A stretch of 64,000 bases of DNA from Mikania micrantha (taxonomy: Eukaryota > Streptophyta > Magnoliopsida > Asterales > Asteraceae): contig CM018680.1 in NCBI GenBank assembly GCA_009363875.1, positions 15,509,608 to 15,573,607 of the forward strand, written 5' to 3'. The position numbers were made by a program, and so were the translations under genes. Below the pieces are notes generated by a model. It ran no database searches. It was not told the origin of the DNA and saw nothing but the letters and a program-made list of their open reading frames with translations. This document shows, one piece after another, positions 10,867 to 21,330 of the stretch. The stretch's first letter is position 1, and each line of letters begins with the position of its first letter.

Positions 10867-11893
10867 CAAGTTTAAAGGACAATGACAATGACATCATTCA
10901 TACATAGTATGTCTTTTTCTAAATTTCTATGGGATGATCATATGAGGTCAATCCAAGCAAGGTTACTTATTGAAGCATTTAATCAAACAGGATCTTTAGA
11001 GATCAATTTGAAGGATTGAGGATGTCAAATTGTTTAAACCTAAGACACTTCATTACGCGTCATGTTACAAGATTTAACCAAACCTACCTATGCAGCCAAA
11101 AATACTTCTACCTTAATACCTACCTCACGTACAGCTAATTCTCACAAATCCAGCCACAACTGACTAACAAACAACCAGATGACAAAAGGTGAATGTTGAA
11201 AGGTTCACTCCTTAATTAATTGTCAGGTGTTCTTATTGTGGTGGAAGAAGAACATGAGCAGATGCAACATGATTCTTGGACATCTGTGGAAGCAATGCAT
11301 GCATCAAATTTCAGATTCCCAAATTTCTTTGCATGCCATTAATTATGACATATGTCACAAATCTTAATGTATTAAGACGATTCAAGTTTCTAGATTACGT
11401 TTGAGCTAGGTTAATGTATCTATTTAGATATAAAACACCATAATATAAACAAAAACATCAAACTATTTATTAATTACTAGATTTTTGTAACAATGTACAT
11501 TGACCATCAGATGAGATTTAGCATTATTTATGGATTCTGTCTTAGATTAACATATGTAGAATCAAGCAAGTTGTTACTTTGATTTCCTAATAATTCACTT
11601 AAATATGAAAGCGCAACAACTATATACACATAAGTTTAACTAAAAAACAACTTACGTTGGTATTTTAGTGTTAATCCATCAACAAAATTTAAAATTATGT
11701 TTTTTTTTGCGAATATTACAGAATTAACGTAGGTTGCAGTTTTTTGATTTGGGTATTAGGGATTTTAAAAACACCCTCTTTTTTCCATCTTGCTCAATTT
11801 TGTACATTTAAAAGTTCACAATAATTACAAAACGTCATCACGTTAATCTGGTATGTAAAATACCAAAGATTAGTGGCAAGGATTACTTCCATG
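10867..11893. other. AT-rich intergenic DNA, nothing recognised
   Basis: No credible coding frame, RNA gene or terminal repeat is visible. The stretch ends at CCATG (11889-11893), the left target-site duplicate of the next LTR. Confidence 0.5.
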
Positions 11894-13521
11894 TGTGACA
11901 ACTACATTTGAAGCTCACGTCATCATGTGGAAAATCCGCGTTAATAGAACGATTGTGATTATCGCGATTTGATAGTATGCAAAAAATCGTGAACATGGGT
12001 GAATATCATGCGAAAATCGGAGTTCCTGATTCTTTGGAATCGTAAAAAGAAGAAAAATTCGAAGATATTTCATTCCGGAATTCTTCGCGGTACGCCAAGC
12101 CCCTTTCTAGGCTCCTTGGCGGTACGCGATGAGTTCAAAAGATCTGATGGACTCCGGATTTCTTCTCGGTTCGCCAAGCCCCTTTCTAGGCTCCTTGGCG
12201 GTACGTGACGAGTAGGTCGGTCTAATATCAGCTTGAAAAATCAGATTTTCATGCAAAATGTTTACTTCTTCTGTCTCCAACCTACTCACTCCAGGGACGA
12301 TCTGATCGATTATCTACCTTCAAATCGTAGTTGAGCTAGGGACTGATTATGCAACATCTAATCATCATTTGCATCCTGAAAATCCGTCCGATCGGGTAAC
12401 GGTTCGTTTTATCCTACTAGTTTGATAATGATTAGGTTAGATCTAGTTTTTGAACGTAATGCAATAGTTATTGTGATTGATTATCGCCTAGATGATGGCT
12501 AGGAATGGTTAGAAACAAAGAACTTGATATGTTAACGGTTAAATCCTTGTTTTGATCCGTTATAATTCTCGGTTATCATGAAACTATATCTTAGATTATT
12601 ATGGTTTAAACCATTTAGTTGTAACAATGATTGTGATTGTCTTAATCATTCCTTGAAATGCTAGGTTAAATCCAATTGTTCCAAACTAATGACAAGCATT
12701 AAGATAATCATTAGAATAATGATCTGATGTTTATGATAACAGTCAGATTAGTACATTGAACATGGTTATCAAACCTATTCTAGTGTCACATTCTTATGTT
12801 TTATGATACCTGGGTAATCAATAACAAGGATTGACTATTCTTAAGCCAGAAATTCATCTAGAAACCGTTTCAGTAATATAATCAGCAACAATACATATTT
12901 GGTTAATATAAGAACATCTTGATTAATCCATTAATTCATCAACTTTGTATGAGGAAGGTGAATCATTATAGGTTCCCACATTATCATACATTGTATGATA
13001 TTTAATTAAAACAACTGATTAAAGACTTGATATCATTTTGATGACTCAAAATGCAATGTCCTTGACATTAAACGTTGAGAAAGATCTAATAAGTAAGTTA
13101 AAACAAAAAGAACTTATAAAACATTAACTAATGCAGAATTAAACCATAAATACCAGTCTATGCGTTATGTGCTAACTTCAAGATCTCAGGTGAGTTTCGT
13201 ACAATCCCTTTTCTTTTTAATATTTTACAAACATCAGGGTACTACTGTGTGAATGTTTGTTACCTGGTTACGTCTTATCTTAATGTATGTGATGGACATT
13301 AAGATAATGTGGCACTAAGATATATACCGACGGGTGGTATCTTTATAGAACAGAAAGGAGTAGTCCAAAAGGAACTAGATATGAGTCCCATGGTTATCTT
13401 TGGAACTGTGTATCAAGAACTTACATATCATATCATATTGTGTAAATCAAGCATTACAAACTCACCAGCTTTGTGCTGACCTTTCAAATTTAACTATTTT
13501 TGCAGGTAGACAGTGATGACG
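11894..13521 (+). repeat. Gypsy LTR (family B), left part, interrupted
   Basis: This starts TGTGACAA and is preceded by CCATG. Its body matches the LTR at 46324-48368 over long stretches; for example 12420-12670 and 46858-47110 are easily aligned by eye, including the shared GATGATGGCTAGGAATGG segment. It is cut at 13521 by the Reina-type element and resumes at 20354. Removing the insertion leaves an LTR of about 1.88 kb, against 2.05 kb for the other copy. No PBS or internal region follows its end, so it is best explained as a solo LTR. Confidence 0.7.
12081..12212 (+). repeat. 79-bp-spaced duplication of a GGTACGC-bracketed segment
   Basis: Two 53-bp copies (12081-12133 and 12160-12212) share a GCCAAGCCCCTTTCTAGGCT core flanked by CGGTACGC-like motifs on both sides. 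The same GGTACGC motif pair appears once at 46590-46640 in the related LTR. Confidence 0.75.
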
Positions 13522-13830
13522 TGATGCGATACCGAAGCCTCCATTGAAGGTGTATGCGCGCAAAAAGGATCGGCTCAAGTCAATGCAGCTACTGGAGTCG
13601 GTTTATGGGTCAGAGATTAGTGGGGCACTTAATGGTAGTGGGTAGTTTATTTTATTTACAGTTTCTATTTTCATTGTTGAGTATTTTTAACGCATAAAGA
13701 GTCTTTATTTTGGTTGTTTTGTTCTTTGTTATTACTTAATTGTAATTTGGAGATTCACCCATCTCGAATCGGGTTGATTATCAATCATTATCGGTAACAA
13801 TTTTTTGAAATTATTGTTTGGATTCTATCA
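13522..13830 (+). repeat. 5' LTR of the Reina-like element
   Basis: It starts TGATGCGATACC and ends GGATTCTATCA, and is almost the same as 20050-20353. The ends TGAT/ATCA are inverted repeats. Confidence 0.9.
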
Positions 13831-13831
13831 G

Positions 13832-13849
13832 TTGGTTCCATTGCCGGGA
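13832..13849 (+). other. Primer binding site of the Reina-like element
   Basis: Immediately after the LTR lies TTGGTTCCATTGCCGGGA, resembling the TGGCGCCGTTGCCGGGG-type tRNA primer sites of plant Gypsy elements. Confidence 0.6.
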
Positions 13850-13866
13850 ATTTGAAGGCGTGAAAT

Positions 13867-14127
13867 ATGGTGAATACTCGGGCGAACGACAGTAGCAGCG
13901 ATAATTTGGTTCCGATCGCGAGGCAATTGGCCACAATTGCTGCTAAATTGGAGGCCATGGAGTCGCTCAGAGAAGACATTGCTGCCTTAAAGAGGATATC
14001 TAACACCCATGAGAAGCAGGTCAAGAATCAATTTGAAGAAGGAGAGAGTTCTTGGCGCCAACACCAGAATACCCGTCCTTATAACAAAATTGATTTCCCT
14101 AATTTCAGTGGAGGTGACCCAAGAAGA
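13867..14127 (+). pseudogene. Gag N-terminus of the Reina-like element
   Basis: The ATG at 13867 opens a frame starting MVNTRANDSS, with a short amphipathic coiled-coil-like stretch (residues 17-45) and the DFPNFSGGDPR entry to the Gypsy retrotrans_gag domain. The frame is interrupted by the Copia insertion at 14128. The gag resumes at 16068, just after the second GAAGA target copy, so the break is purely insertional at this point. Confidence 0.85.
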
Positions 14128-14429
14128 TGTTGGAAATATTAAGCTTGTATCTTAACGGGTCAAATAGTTACCATGTAAACTTAGTATAGTTTAGTAAGTC
14201 AATTGTGGGTAAAGTGGATAAGGTAGTTAAAGTTAGTTATATGGTAGTTAAAAACGCCAATTGTAACCTACATATAACTGTCGGATGTAACTGTTTTCGA
14301 TGGCTATAAATAGCCTTAGTATGTACAGATAACATCAATCGAATGCATGCGTGTATTGTTCTTATATTCAAACCTTTCTATTCTTATTTGTGAGTACATC
14401 GATTCTGGTTCTTTCGCTTGCTTCCAATA
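14128..14429 (+). repeat. 5' LTR of the non-autonomous Copia element
   Basis: It starts TGTTGGAA and ends TTCCAATA, a near-complete inverted repeat whose final A-T-A departs from the usual A-C-A. A TATA-like CTATAAATAG lies at about 14304-14313. Confidence 0.92.
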
Positions 14430-14431
14430 AG

Positions 14432-14446
14432 TGGCATCAGAGCCGG
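14432..14446 (+). other. Primer binding site (initiator Met tRNA type)
   Basis: TGGCATCAGAGCCGG, two bases after the LTR, differs by one base from the usual TGGTATCAGAGC site of plant Copia elements. Confidence 0.8.
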
Positions 14447-14578
14447 TTATCCCTTAGAGAGAAGACGAGAAGTATGGGTGTTACAAGCGAGAAGACGAAG
14501 GATTCCAGGGACAATTCGGATCAAGGAGATCGGAGGGAATTGTCGGAATATGATTAGAGGAATCATAGGAATTCAAGT

Positions 14579-15313
14579 ATGGAGAGTTTGTGCATCAAAT
14601 TGGAGAATTGTCAGTTCGAACCAAAGGGAGAAATCGTTCAAAAGACTGGGATTGAAGCAGCGAGAAGATTCCGAAATCAGATCAACAAGCGAAGCAAAAG
14701 GAAACCATTCAAATATCATTCATGTTCGTATTGTATTCGACCGGGTATGTTCAAAAAGGTTTGCGAAAATCAAATACTAAGATCTGAATTTATGGTTTCT
14801 GGTACCGAAGGGAAAGGGTGGAAACACACATGGTTTGTTGGTTTAGATCGAAACTGGCATTCCTGTGGAAACAAGAAAGTTTTTAAAACCATTAAAGAAT
14901 CATTTGGGATTGAAGCCTTTGACAAGAAAACTAAGAGAAATTCGTATTTTCAGGAAAAAGGTTCGGTTGAGATAAGTTCTAATGGAACTACCCATGTATT
15001 GGATTCTGTCTATTACCAACCAAAATTAGGAAGAAACGTCCTAAACCTAAAAACGTTAATAAATCAAGGTTTTGAAGTTACATTCGAGGGAACAATGTGT
15101 GTTGTAACAAAACCTTATATGGTTTTTGTTGAACACAAAGTGAAAGAGGATAAGAGGGTTGTAGAAGATTACGTGAATGATGAAAAGAAGTCCAACATCA
15201 AATGGAATGATGTTGATCACCTAGATAATGTCTCGGTTTTATGGAATCATTTTGAACAAATGGAGATAAAGGATCGACAAGATATCAAGAAAAAAGGTGG
15301 AAAAGGGAAGTAG
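14579..15313 (+). pseudogene. Gag/protease-like ORF of the non-autonomous Copia element
   Basis: A 244-codon open frame starts at 14579. Around residues 48-60 is a degenerate CCHC knuckle (CSYC...MFKKVCEN). From residue about 80 the layout follows a Copia retropepsin and the region after it: a WFVGLD segment stands where WxxDSG is expected, then SVEIS, a VYYQPKLGRNVLNL patch and QGFEVTFEGTMC. The catalytic Asp-Ser/Thr-Gly triad is absent, so it is unlikely to be an active protease. The last 70 residues are highly charged (Lys/Glu/Asp) and resemble nothing I recognise. The true upstream start may be earlier (14475-14560), in another frame. Confidence 0.6.
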
Positions 15314-15754
15314 ATAGAGTTAACCAGTGAACCGGAAAAAATAACAACCTTGGAAGAAATGGTAACTCTTTTAGATCTTATGGAACATGTTCACATCAGC
15401 TTGTTGAATAAGGAAATATTAAGGAAAAGGTTTGATGAAATGGTGAAGTGGTTCATCAAAGGTGTTCTCAAACATTCAAATTCGTGGCCCCTATAATCGA
15501 CAATCAAGTTATAAGCCTATATGATCTGTACTTGAGTGTTCGGATAAACGGAGGAAAAGAAATGGTAAACATCAGGGATCTTATGTGTTTGAGGCAGGAG
15601 AAAACAGTACAAAACAGCAAGACAAGAAGAACTTAAGACACAAAGATGAAAGCAACTTACCATTCAAAAAAGGAGAGTTCAACCGATTCGAGATTGGCCA
15701 CCCGGATGCGGACCAACTATTTGAAAAGATCTATCATGTTAAGACATCAAACTT
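15314..15754 (+). other. Internal non-coding or decayed remainder of the small Copia element
   Basis: Short open pieces (15448-15636, 15585-15827) in different frames probably represent decayed continuation of the upstream ORF. No RT or integrase motif is present. Confidence 0.5.
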
Positions 15755-15763
15755 AAGGGGGAG
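15755..15763 (+). other. Polypurine tract of the small Copia element
   Basis: AAGGGGGAG lies just before the second LTR, the same core as the tract at 700-710. Confidence 0.8.
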
Positions 15764-15765
15764 AT

Positions 15766-16067
15766 TGTTGGAAATATTAAGCTTGTATCTTAACGGGTCA
15801 AATAGTTACCATGTAAACTTAGTATAGTTTAGTAAGTCAATTATGGGTAAAGTGGATAAGGTAGTTAAAGTTAGTTATATGGTAGTTAAAGACGCCAATT
15901 GTAACCTACATATAACTGTCGGATGTAACTGTTTTCGATGGCTATAAATAGCCTTAGTATGTACAGATAACATCAATTGAATGCATGCATGTATTGTTCT
16001 TATATTCAAACCTTTCTGTTCTTATTTGTGAGTATATCGATTCTGGTTCTTTCGCTTGCTTCCAATA
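15766..16067 (+). repeat. 3' LTR of the non-autonomous Copia element
   Basis: It is the same length as 14128-14429 with six transitions between them, and is followed directly by the GAAGA duplicate and resumed Gypsy gag. Confidence 0.92.
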
Positions 16068-16457
16068 GAAGATGGATATTGAAAGCAGAGAAATATTTCA
16101 GGTATTATCATATACCTGATGATGAGAAGGTGGACGTAGCTTCCATGCATTTGGATGGTGATGCCCTTGATCTGTTTTCATGGCTCTTTGTAGACAATCA
16201 TATGATGTTTTGGGAGGATTTAACCCATGCTTTCTAGAAAAACTTTGGTCCTGCAGAATTTCAGAACCCTGATGAGTTTTTATGTAGCATTAAACAGACT
16301 GGATCGGTACAGGAGTATAGACAGGAGTTTGCTAAGAGGTCATCAAGAGTTTCCAATTGGCCCGACCATTGCCTGCTTGGCGTCTTTCTGAAATAGGCTT
16401 AAGGACAAATTAAAAGCATATGTTCGAATACACAAGCCACATACAGTTTACAATGCG
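16068..16457 (+). pseudogene. Gag capsid region of the Reina-like element, resumed
   Basis: Directly after the Copia insertion the Gypsy gag domain continues (WILKAEKYF, then MHLDGDALDLFSWL). A stop occurs at 16235-16237, and later stops and frame changes near 16390-16420 break the C-terminal half of the capsid domain. Confidence 0.85.
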
Positions 16458-17213
16458 ATGAGCCTTGCATTTGAGTATGAAAACAAGGTCAATCATACAA
16501 AAACCGACAAGGGCTTGATGTGGAATGCGCCTTCTAAGGCTGCGAATACTGAACTTAAACCAGCAGGGATTACTAAGAACACCAGCCAATTATCTCACAC
16601 TGAAAAACAAAACAGGTATTTGCGTGGTGAATGCTTTCAATGCGGAGACAAGTATGGACCATGCCACCGTTGTAAGACGGGTACTTTCAAACTGCTCGAG
16701 GCAGAAGATCATGAGGAGTCAGCTGCGAATCCTGATCCTGAGCCTATTGAAGATCCTGATGAGTTGGCCGAGATCAGTTTGCATGCCATCTTTGGTAAAT
16801 CCCTTACCACTACCATGAAGATACATGGGCTTATCAACCACACCGAGGTACTTATCTTAATTGATAATGGTTCTACCCATAATTTCATCTCTGATTCACT
16901 GGTGAGAGAAACGAAGATAGTTACCCAGTTTGTGACTCCTTTTGGGGTTCAAATTGGAAACGGGGATATAATCCGTTGCAGCCAGATGTGTAAGGATTTA
17001 CCACTTCAGATAGCTGATTTGAAGATTTTACAAGATTTCTATCTGTTCTCTATTGGAGGAGCAGACGTGATTCTAGGCATACAGTGGTTGTCCACCTTGA
17101 ACATAGTTGAGGCAAATTGGAATGAGATGTTCATGGTTTTTACTATTGAAGGAAAGAAGTACAAGCTACAGGGGGTGTCGTGGGTCCACAAACAGCTGTT
17201 TTTCAACACTTAG
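16458..17213 (+). pseudogene. Gag tail, zinc knuckle and retropepsin of the Reina-like element
   Basis: This open frame of 251 codons holds a zinc knuckle of the short chromovirus type (CFQCGDKYGPCHRC, residues about 56-69) and an acidic linker. An aspartic protease fold follows at residues about 120-240 (LILIDNGSTHNFIS, later DVILGIQWL). The catalytic triad reads DNG rather than DSG, a change expected to impair activity. It overlaps the next frame slightly at 17180. Confidence 0.85.
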
Positions 17214-17910
17214 CCATTGACTCCACATCCAATCACGAAATCCTAGCCTTCCTTCAACCTGTACTTGATGAGTACAAATCAGTCTTTCAGGAATCTACCA
17301 CCTTACCACCCTATCGCTCAAATTCACATTCCATTCCCTTGTTACCCAATTCATCCCCACCAAACATTCGACCCTATCGTTACCCCCACTCCAAAAAAGT
17401 TGAAATCGAAAAACAGGTAGAGCTCCTCTTGGAGTCTGGGTTGATTCAGCCCAGTACCAGCCCTTACTCCATCCCAGTTTTGTTGGTTCGGAAAAAGGAT
17501 AAGTCATGGCGTATGTGTGTCGATTATCGGGCCTTAAATAAACTAACTGTGTCAGACAAATACCCATTCCCAATATTGACGAGTTGCTTGATGAACTCTA
17601 TGGAGCTACTATCTTTTCTAAATTAGATCTCCGCTCGGGTTACTATCAGATCCGTGTGGCAGATTCTGATATTGAGAAAACTGCTTTTCGAACTCAATCT
17701 GGTCATTATGAGTTTAAGGTCATGCCGTTTGGTTTGACTAATGCCCAATCCACATTTCAAGCTATCATGAATGACCTTTTTCGTCCCTATCTGCGTCGTT
17801 TTATTTTGGTATTTTTTGATGACATATTGGTTTATAGCCAGCCACTCTCTAGAACAACTGCTTTGGAGTTGTTGCAATCACACCAGTTTTTTGCAAAATT
17901 GTCCAAATGA
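17180..17910 (+). pseudogene. Reverse transcriptase of the Reina-like element
   Basis: Gypsy RT motifs are clear: the IRPYRYPH entry, WRMCVDYRALNKL, then after a frame change near 17575 the LDLRSGYYQIR segment, GLTNAQSTFQ, and the catalytic box as FFDDILVYS (normally YIDD or FIDD). The frame stops at 17908-17910, before the end of the connection region. Confidence 0.9.
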
Positions 17911-18493
17911 TGTTTTGGTTAGCCCCAAATACTCTTTTTGGGTCATGTTATTACGGCAGAGGGAGTTCAGGTCGATCAAGAAAAAATAGCCGCCATTCAG
18001 AGTTGGGCCGTGCCACAAACAGTATGCGAGGTTCGGGGTCTTTTGGGACTTACATGTTATTACCGCAGATTTATCAAAGATTATGGGCTGTTGGCTTGAC
18101 CTCTTACGGAGTTAACTAAAAAGAATGCTTTCAAATGGTCTGAGGTTGCTCAACAGGCTTTCTTAACCCTTAAGAAGGCATTAATGTCCGCTCATGTGCT
18201 CCACTTGCCTGATTTTGACAAACCCTTTTGTGTTGAATGTGATGCTTCTTCAAATGGGGTGGGCGCCATTATGACCCAAGAAAATAATCCCATCGCGTAC
18301 TTTAGCAAGGGTTTTTTCTCCTTCTAATAAGTTTAAATCCGCGTATGATCGTGAATTGTTGGCTTTGGTGTTGGCGGTTCAAAAATGGTCTCATTATTTA
18401 CTTGATACTCATTTTTTCATTAAAACCGATCACTACACTCTCAAATTCTTATGTGAGCAGCGGATAACTACCACTGAGTAACAACGCCTGCTT
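17911..18493 (+). pseudogene. RT connection and RNase H of the Reina-like element
   Basis: Across several broken frames one can follow LGHVI-like, the tether, then FCVECDASSNGVGA (18225-18265), the start of RNase H. It continues to the FIIKTDHYTLKFL-like and Q-Q-R-LLKLM segments near 18415-18500. At least three frame changes and a stop near 18478 are visible. Confidence 0.8.
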
Positions 18494-19618
18494 TTGAAAT
18501 TGATGCCTTATCAATTTTCTATCATCCATCGCGAAGGGGTTGAGAACCGAGGTGCTGATGCTTTATCCCAACATCCTGAGTTTCTTACTCTTATCTTGCC
18601 ACATTGTGTTGATCATATCGCGCTCCAAAGTGCTCTTAAGGAGGACCCTTTCACTGTTCAGATTATCCAGCAGTTACATAATGACAAACAATCTAATCCA
18701 GGATTTGTGTTGCATGGCACTTTATTATTTTTCAAGGAACGGGTAGTGATTCCAAACCAACCCAAGATGAGAGAACAACTTTTAATTGAGGCTCATTCAA
18801 CGTTAACAGCAGGTCATGGAGGTTTTTTGAAAACTTATAAACGTCTAACAGCTCAATTTTATTGGCCAAATATGAAGAAAGATGTGCAATTGTTTGTCCA
18901 GCAATGTCTCACTTGCCAACGGCAAAAATATGAGTCCTTAGCGCCTGCTCTGTTACTTCAGCCTCTTTCAATACCTACTCAGGTCTGGGAAGATGTCTCT
19001 CTGGATTTTATAGTCGGCCTTCCACCTTCTAACCGATTTGATACAATTTTGGTAGTGGTAGATAGTCTTAGTAAGTATGCTCATTTTATATCATTATCAC
19101 ATCCATTTACTTCCAAGGGCGTTGCTGCAGCCTTCTGCAAGGAGATTATCCGTCTGCATGGTTTCCCGAGATCAATAGTGTCGGATCGTGATGTGATTTT
19201 TGTGAGTACTTTTTGGCAAGAGTTATTCCGTCTGAGTCAAACCACTTTGAAGATGAGTACAAGCTATCACCCACAGACTGATGGGCAAACAAGAGTGGTT
19301 AATCGATGCCTCAAAACTTATCTCCATTGTTTTGCTCAAGACCAGCCTTCAAAATGGAGTCATTACTTATCTTGGGCGGAATATTCATACAATATTGGTT
19401 TCCATTCTTCTACTCAGACTACACCCTTCACTGTTGTTTATGGTAGGGATCCTCCCAAAATTCATCCTTATATTTTTGGGGAAACGGCTAATGCTGAGCT
19501 GGAACAGCAGCTGATCGACAAAGATGCTATGTTGCGGTTCTTACAGGAAAATTTGCAAAAAGCTCAGGTTCGTATGAAAAATCAAGCTGATCCGAAAACG
19601 TCAGGATGTTTCTTATGA
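18494..19618 (+). pseudogene. Integrase of the Reina-like element
   Basis: This is a 374-codon open frame. It starts in the end of RNase H (GADALSQHPE, where DALSR is usual). The HHCC zinc domain follows (AHSTLTAGHGG ... CLTCQRQ), then the catalytic core with DFIVGLPPSN, VVVDSLSKYAHF and SDRDVIF. The segment around the third catalytic residue reads GQTRVVNRCL: the glutamate expected after GQT is replaced by Arg, so the D,D,E triad is incomplete. The long uninterrupted frame contrasts with the broken RT. Confidence 0.9.
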
Positions 19619-19619
19619 T

Positions 19620-20049
19620 GTGAGGAATTATGTTTTTCTTCGTATCCAGCCTTACCGTCAAAAAAGTTTAGCTAAGAGGCGGTTTGAAAAACTTTCTCCG
19701 CGTTATTTTGGTCCTTATCGTATTAAGAAAAAGGTGGGGGTTGTTGCTTATGAATTGGAATTACCTTTGGATTCTCGTATTCATCCTATTTTTCATGTTT
19801 CGGTTCTTAAACTCGCAAAAGGCTATTCACCAGGTTCGTCTTCCTCTTACTAAGGATTGGGAGTTTGATGTTCGGCCAGCTACTGTTCTTGATCATCAAT
19901 GGGTATCTGTTTCTGGTTCAAAGGTTTTGGAAATTCTAGTCCAATGGGCAGACCAAAGGAAGAAGCTACTTGGGAGTCTTATGATATGATTGTTCAGCAA
20001 TTTCCTTCTTTTCGACTTGAGGACAATTCGTCTTTTGGGTCGGCAGTAT
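19620..20049 (+). pseudogene. Integrase C-terminus and chromodomain of the Reina-like element
   Basis: The GPY/F-type segment (SPRYFGPYRIKKKVG), IHPIFHVSVLK, and after a frame change near 19830 a chromodomain-like part (VLEILVQWAD, then a shifted TWE-like stretch and FPSFRLED) lead straight into the 3' LTR. This places the element among chromoviruses. Confidence 0.8.
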
Positions 20050-20353
20050 TGATGCGATACCGAAGCCTCCATTGAAGGTGTATGCGCGCAAAAAGGATCG
20101 GCTCAAGTCAATGCAGCTACTAGAGTCGGTTTTTGCGTCAAAGATTAGTGGGCCACTTAATGGTAGTGGGTAGTTTATTTTATTTACAGTTTCTATTTTC
20201 GTTGTTGGGTATTTTTAACGCACAAAGAGTCTTTATTTTGGTTGTTCTTTGTTATTACTTAATTTTAATTTGGAGATTCACCCATCTCGAACTGGGTTGA
20301 TTATAAATCATTATCAGTAACAATTTGTTGCAATTATTGTTTGGATTCTATCA
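20050..20353 (+). repeat. 3' LTR of the Reina-like element
   Basis: This is the 304-bp partner of 13522-13830, followed by the TGATG target duplicate. Confidence 0.9.
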
Positions 20354-20609
20354 TGATGGGTGAGATTGCACATTCAGGCACTTGTAACTAAATAACTCAG
20401 TTTTTGTAGTGTGTTTAGATTGTAAGCTATAAGTATTGGCTTGTAATAACGTTGTCCTGGTAATGTAATATCTTTAAGTCAATCTGTGTGTTGTGATACC
20501 GGAGCAAGTAAGTTGCACCCCATTTTTGAGACATCACCACTATGCTTCTGCAACCTTCTCAGAGTGATAGTGACATTATCAACAGGTGACGAGAGGTGGG
20601 GGTGTGACC
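20354..20609 (+). repeat. Gypsy LTR (family B), right part
   Basis: The sequence after the Reina insertion runs to GGGGGTGTGACC, matching the GGGTGTGACA end of the LTR at 46324-48368 except for the last base. It is followed by CCATG at 20610-20614, the same five bases that precede the LTR start at 11894. Similarity of the middle of this piece to the other copy is weak by eye. Confidence 0.6.
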
Positions 20610-20614
20610 CCATG

Positions 20615-21015
20615 ATTACTTCTTAAATTTTTTAAGTTTTTTTCCTTTGTAGAATATCATCCCCTATATATATGTAATGATAAAAATGAGTTAAAATAAA
20701 TTTAAAATAATTAGATACTAATAAAGGTGTAATATCTTATTAAAGATACATTATTTATGAATTTATAACATAAACTACAAATTTAACCCCTTGCTGCATG
20801 AATCCATTTATTTTCTTACAAGCTCCGTGTCATTAAAATTCTTACATCAACATATGACCAGGTTCTTAGAATTAAAGGAATTCAAAAATTCTTAATTCTT
20901 TTCAAATTCACTTCTTGACATTTGTTGGGTTTCTGATTTTGATCTCATGAGAACATGATTAAATTTAAATTTTAGTTGATTCAAAGTAGTTATGATCATG
21001 TGTTTAGAGAAGTTA
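20615..21015. other. AT-rich intergenic DNA, nothing recognised
   Basis: No coding or RNA signal is visible. Confidence 0.5.
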
Positions 21016-21019
21016 TTTA

Positions 21020-21330
21020 GGTCTTTTTTGTTTTTTCATAAAAGTTTGCGCAGCCTCTTTTGTCTGCGTCGTGCAGACCAACACGCAAACGTTGACATCT
21101 GCATACTATTTGTTTTTTCGAAGATGTTTCATTAAAAACGTCTGCGTGAGGTCTTCTTTGTGCAGACTGTTTGTTATTTTAAGAGTGAACATGCGTTAAA
21201 AAACAAACACTCTTTTTCTTGCAGACTGCAGACATTTGGTCCATCTCTTCTCCTAAAGATGTCTTTAGATGTGGTTCGAACACTGCAGAATTTTTACCTC
21301 TTAAAAAAACAAACATCACCTTAGTTGCCG
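21020..21330. mobile_element. Possible MITE
   Basis: The block contains several GTCTGCG/CTGCAGAC-type inverted motifs. Its ends are loosely complementary (TTTTTTGTTTTTTCAT near 21027 and TTAAAAAAACAAACATCACC near 21301), as in hAT-like MITEs. No target duplication was verified. Confidence 0.35.

Larger units (their letters stand above)
14128..16067 (+). mobile_element. 1.94-kb non-autonomous Copia element inserted in Gypsy gag
   Basis: Two 302-bp LTRs (14128-14429 and 15766-16067) flank about 1.3 kb. The 5-bp target duplication is perfect: GAAGA at 14123-14127 and at 16068-16072. The LTRs differ at six positions by my count, all transitions. A PBS follows the first LTR and a polypurine tract precedes the second. 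Inside there is only a gag/protease-like remnant, with no integrase, RT or RNase H, so it must have been moved by a related autonomous element. Its lower LTR divergence compared with the host element agrees with its younger, nested position. Confidence 0.93.
13522..20353 (+). mobile_element. Reina-like chromodomain Gypsy retrotransposon, inactive
   Basis: It has LTRs of 309 and 304 bp (13522-13830 and 20050-20353), a PBS after the first, and gag, protease, RT, RNase H, integrase and chromodomain in Gypsy order. Flanking 5-bp sequences are TGACG (13517-13521) and TGATG (20354-20358), a target duplication with one C-to-T change. The LTRs differ by about 15 substitutions and one 5-bp indel by my hand count. 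A smaller Copia element is inserted in its gag. Many stops and frameshifts make it non-autonomous. Confidence 0.85.

Noticed and set aside
13867..14142. Gag ORF end at 14142 as a natural stop
   Set aside because: The last codons are Copia LTR sequence; the true interruption is at 14128.
16458..19618. Endogenous plant pararetrovirus (caulimovirid)
   Set aside because: Domain order, presence of integrase and chromodomain, LTR pairs and target duplication all identify a Gypsy retrotransposon; no movement-protein motif is seen.
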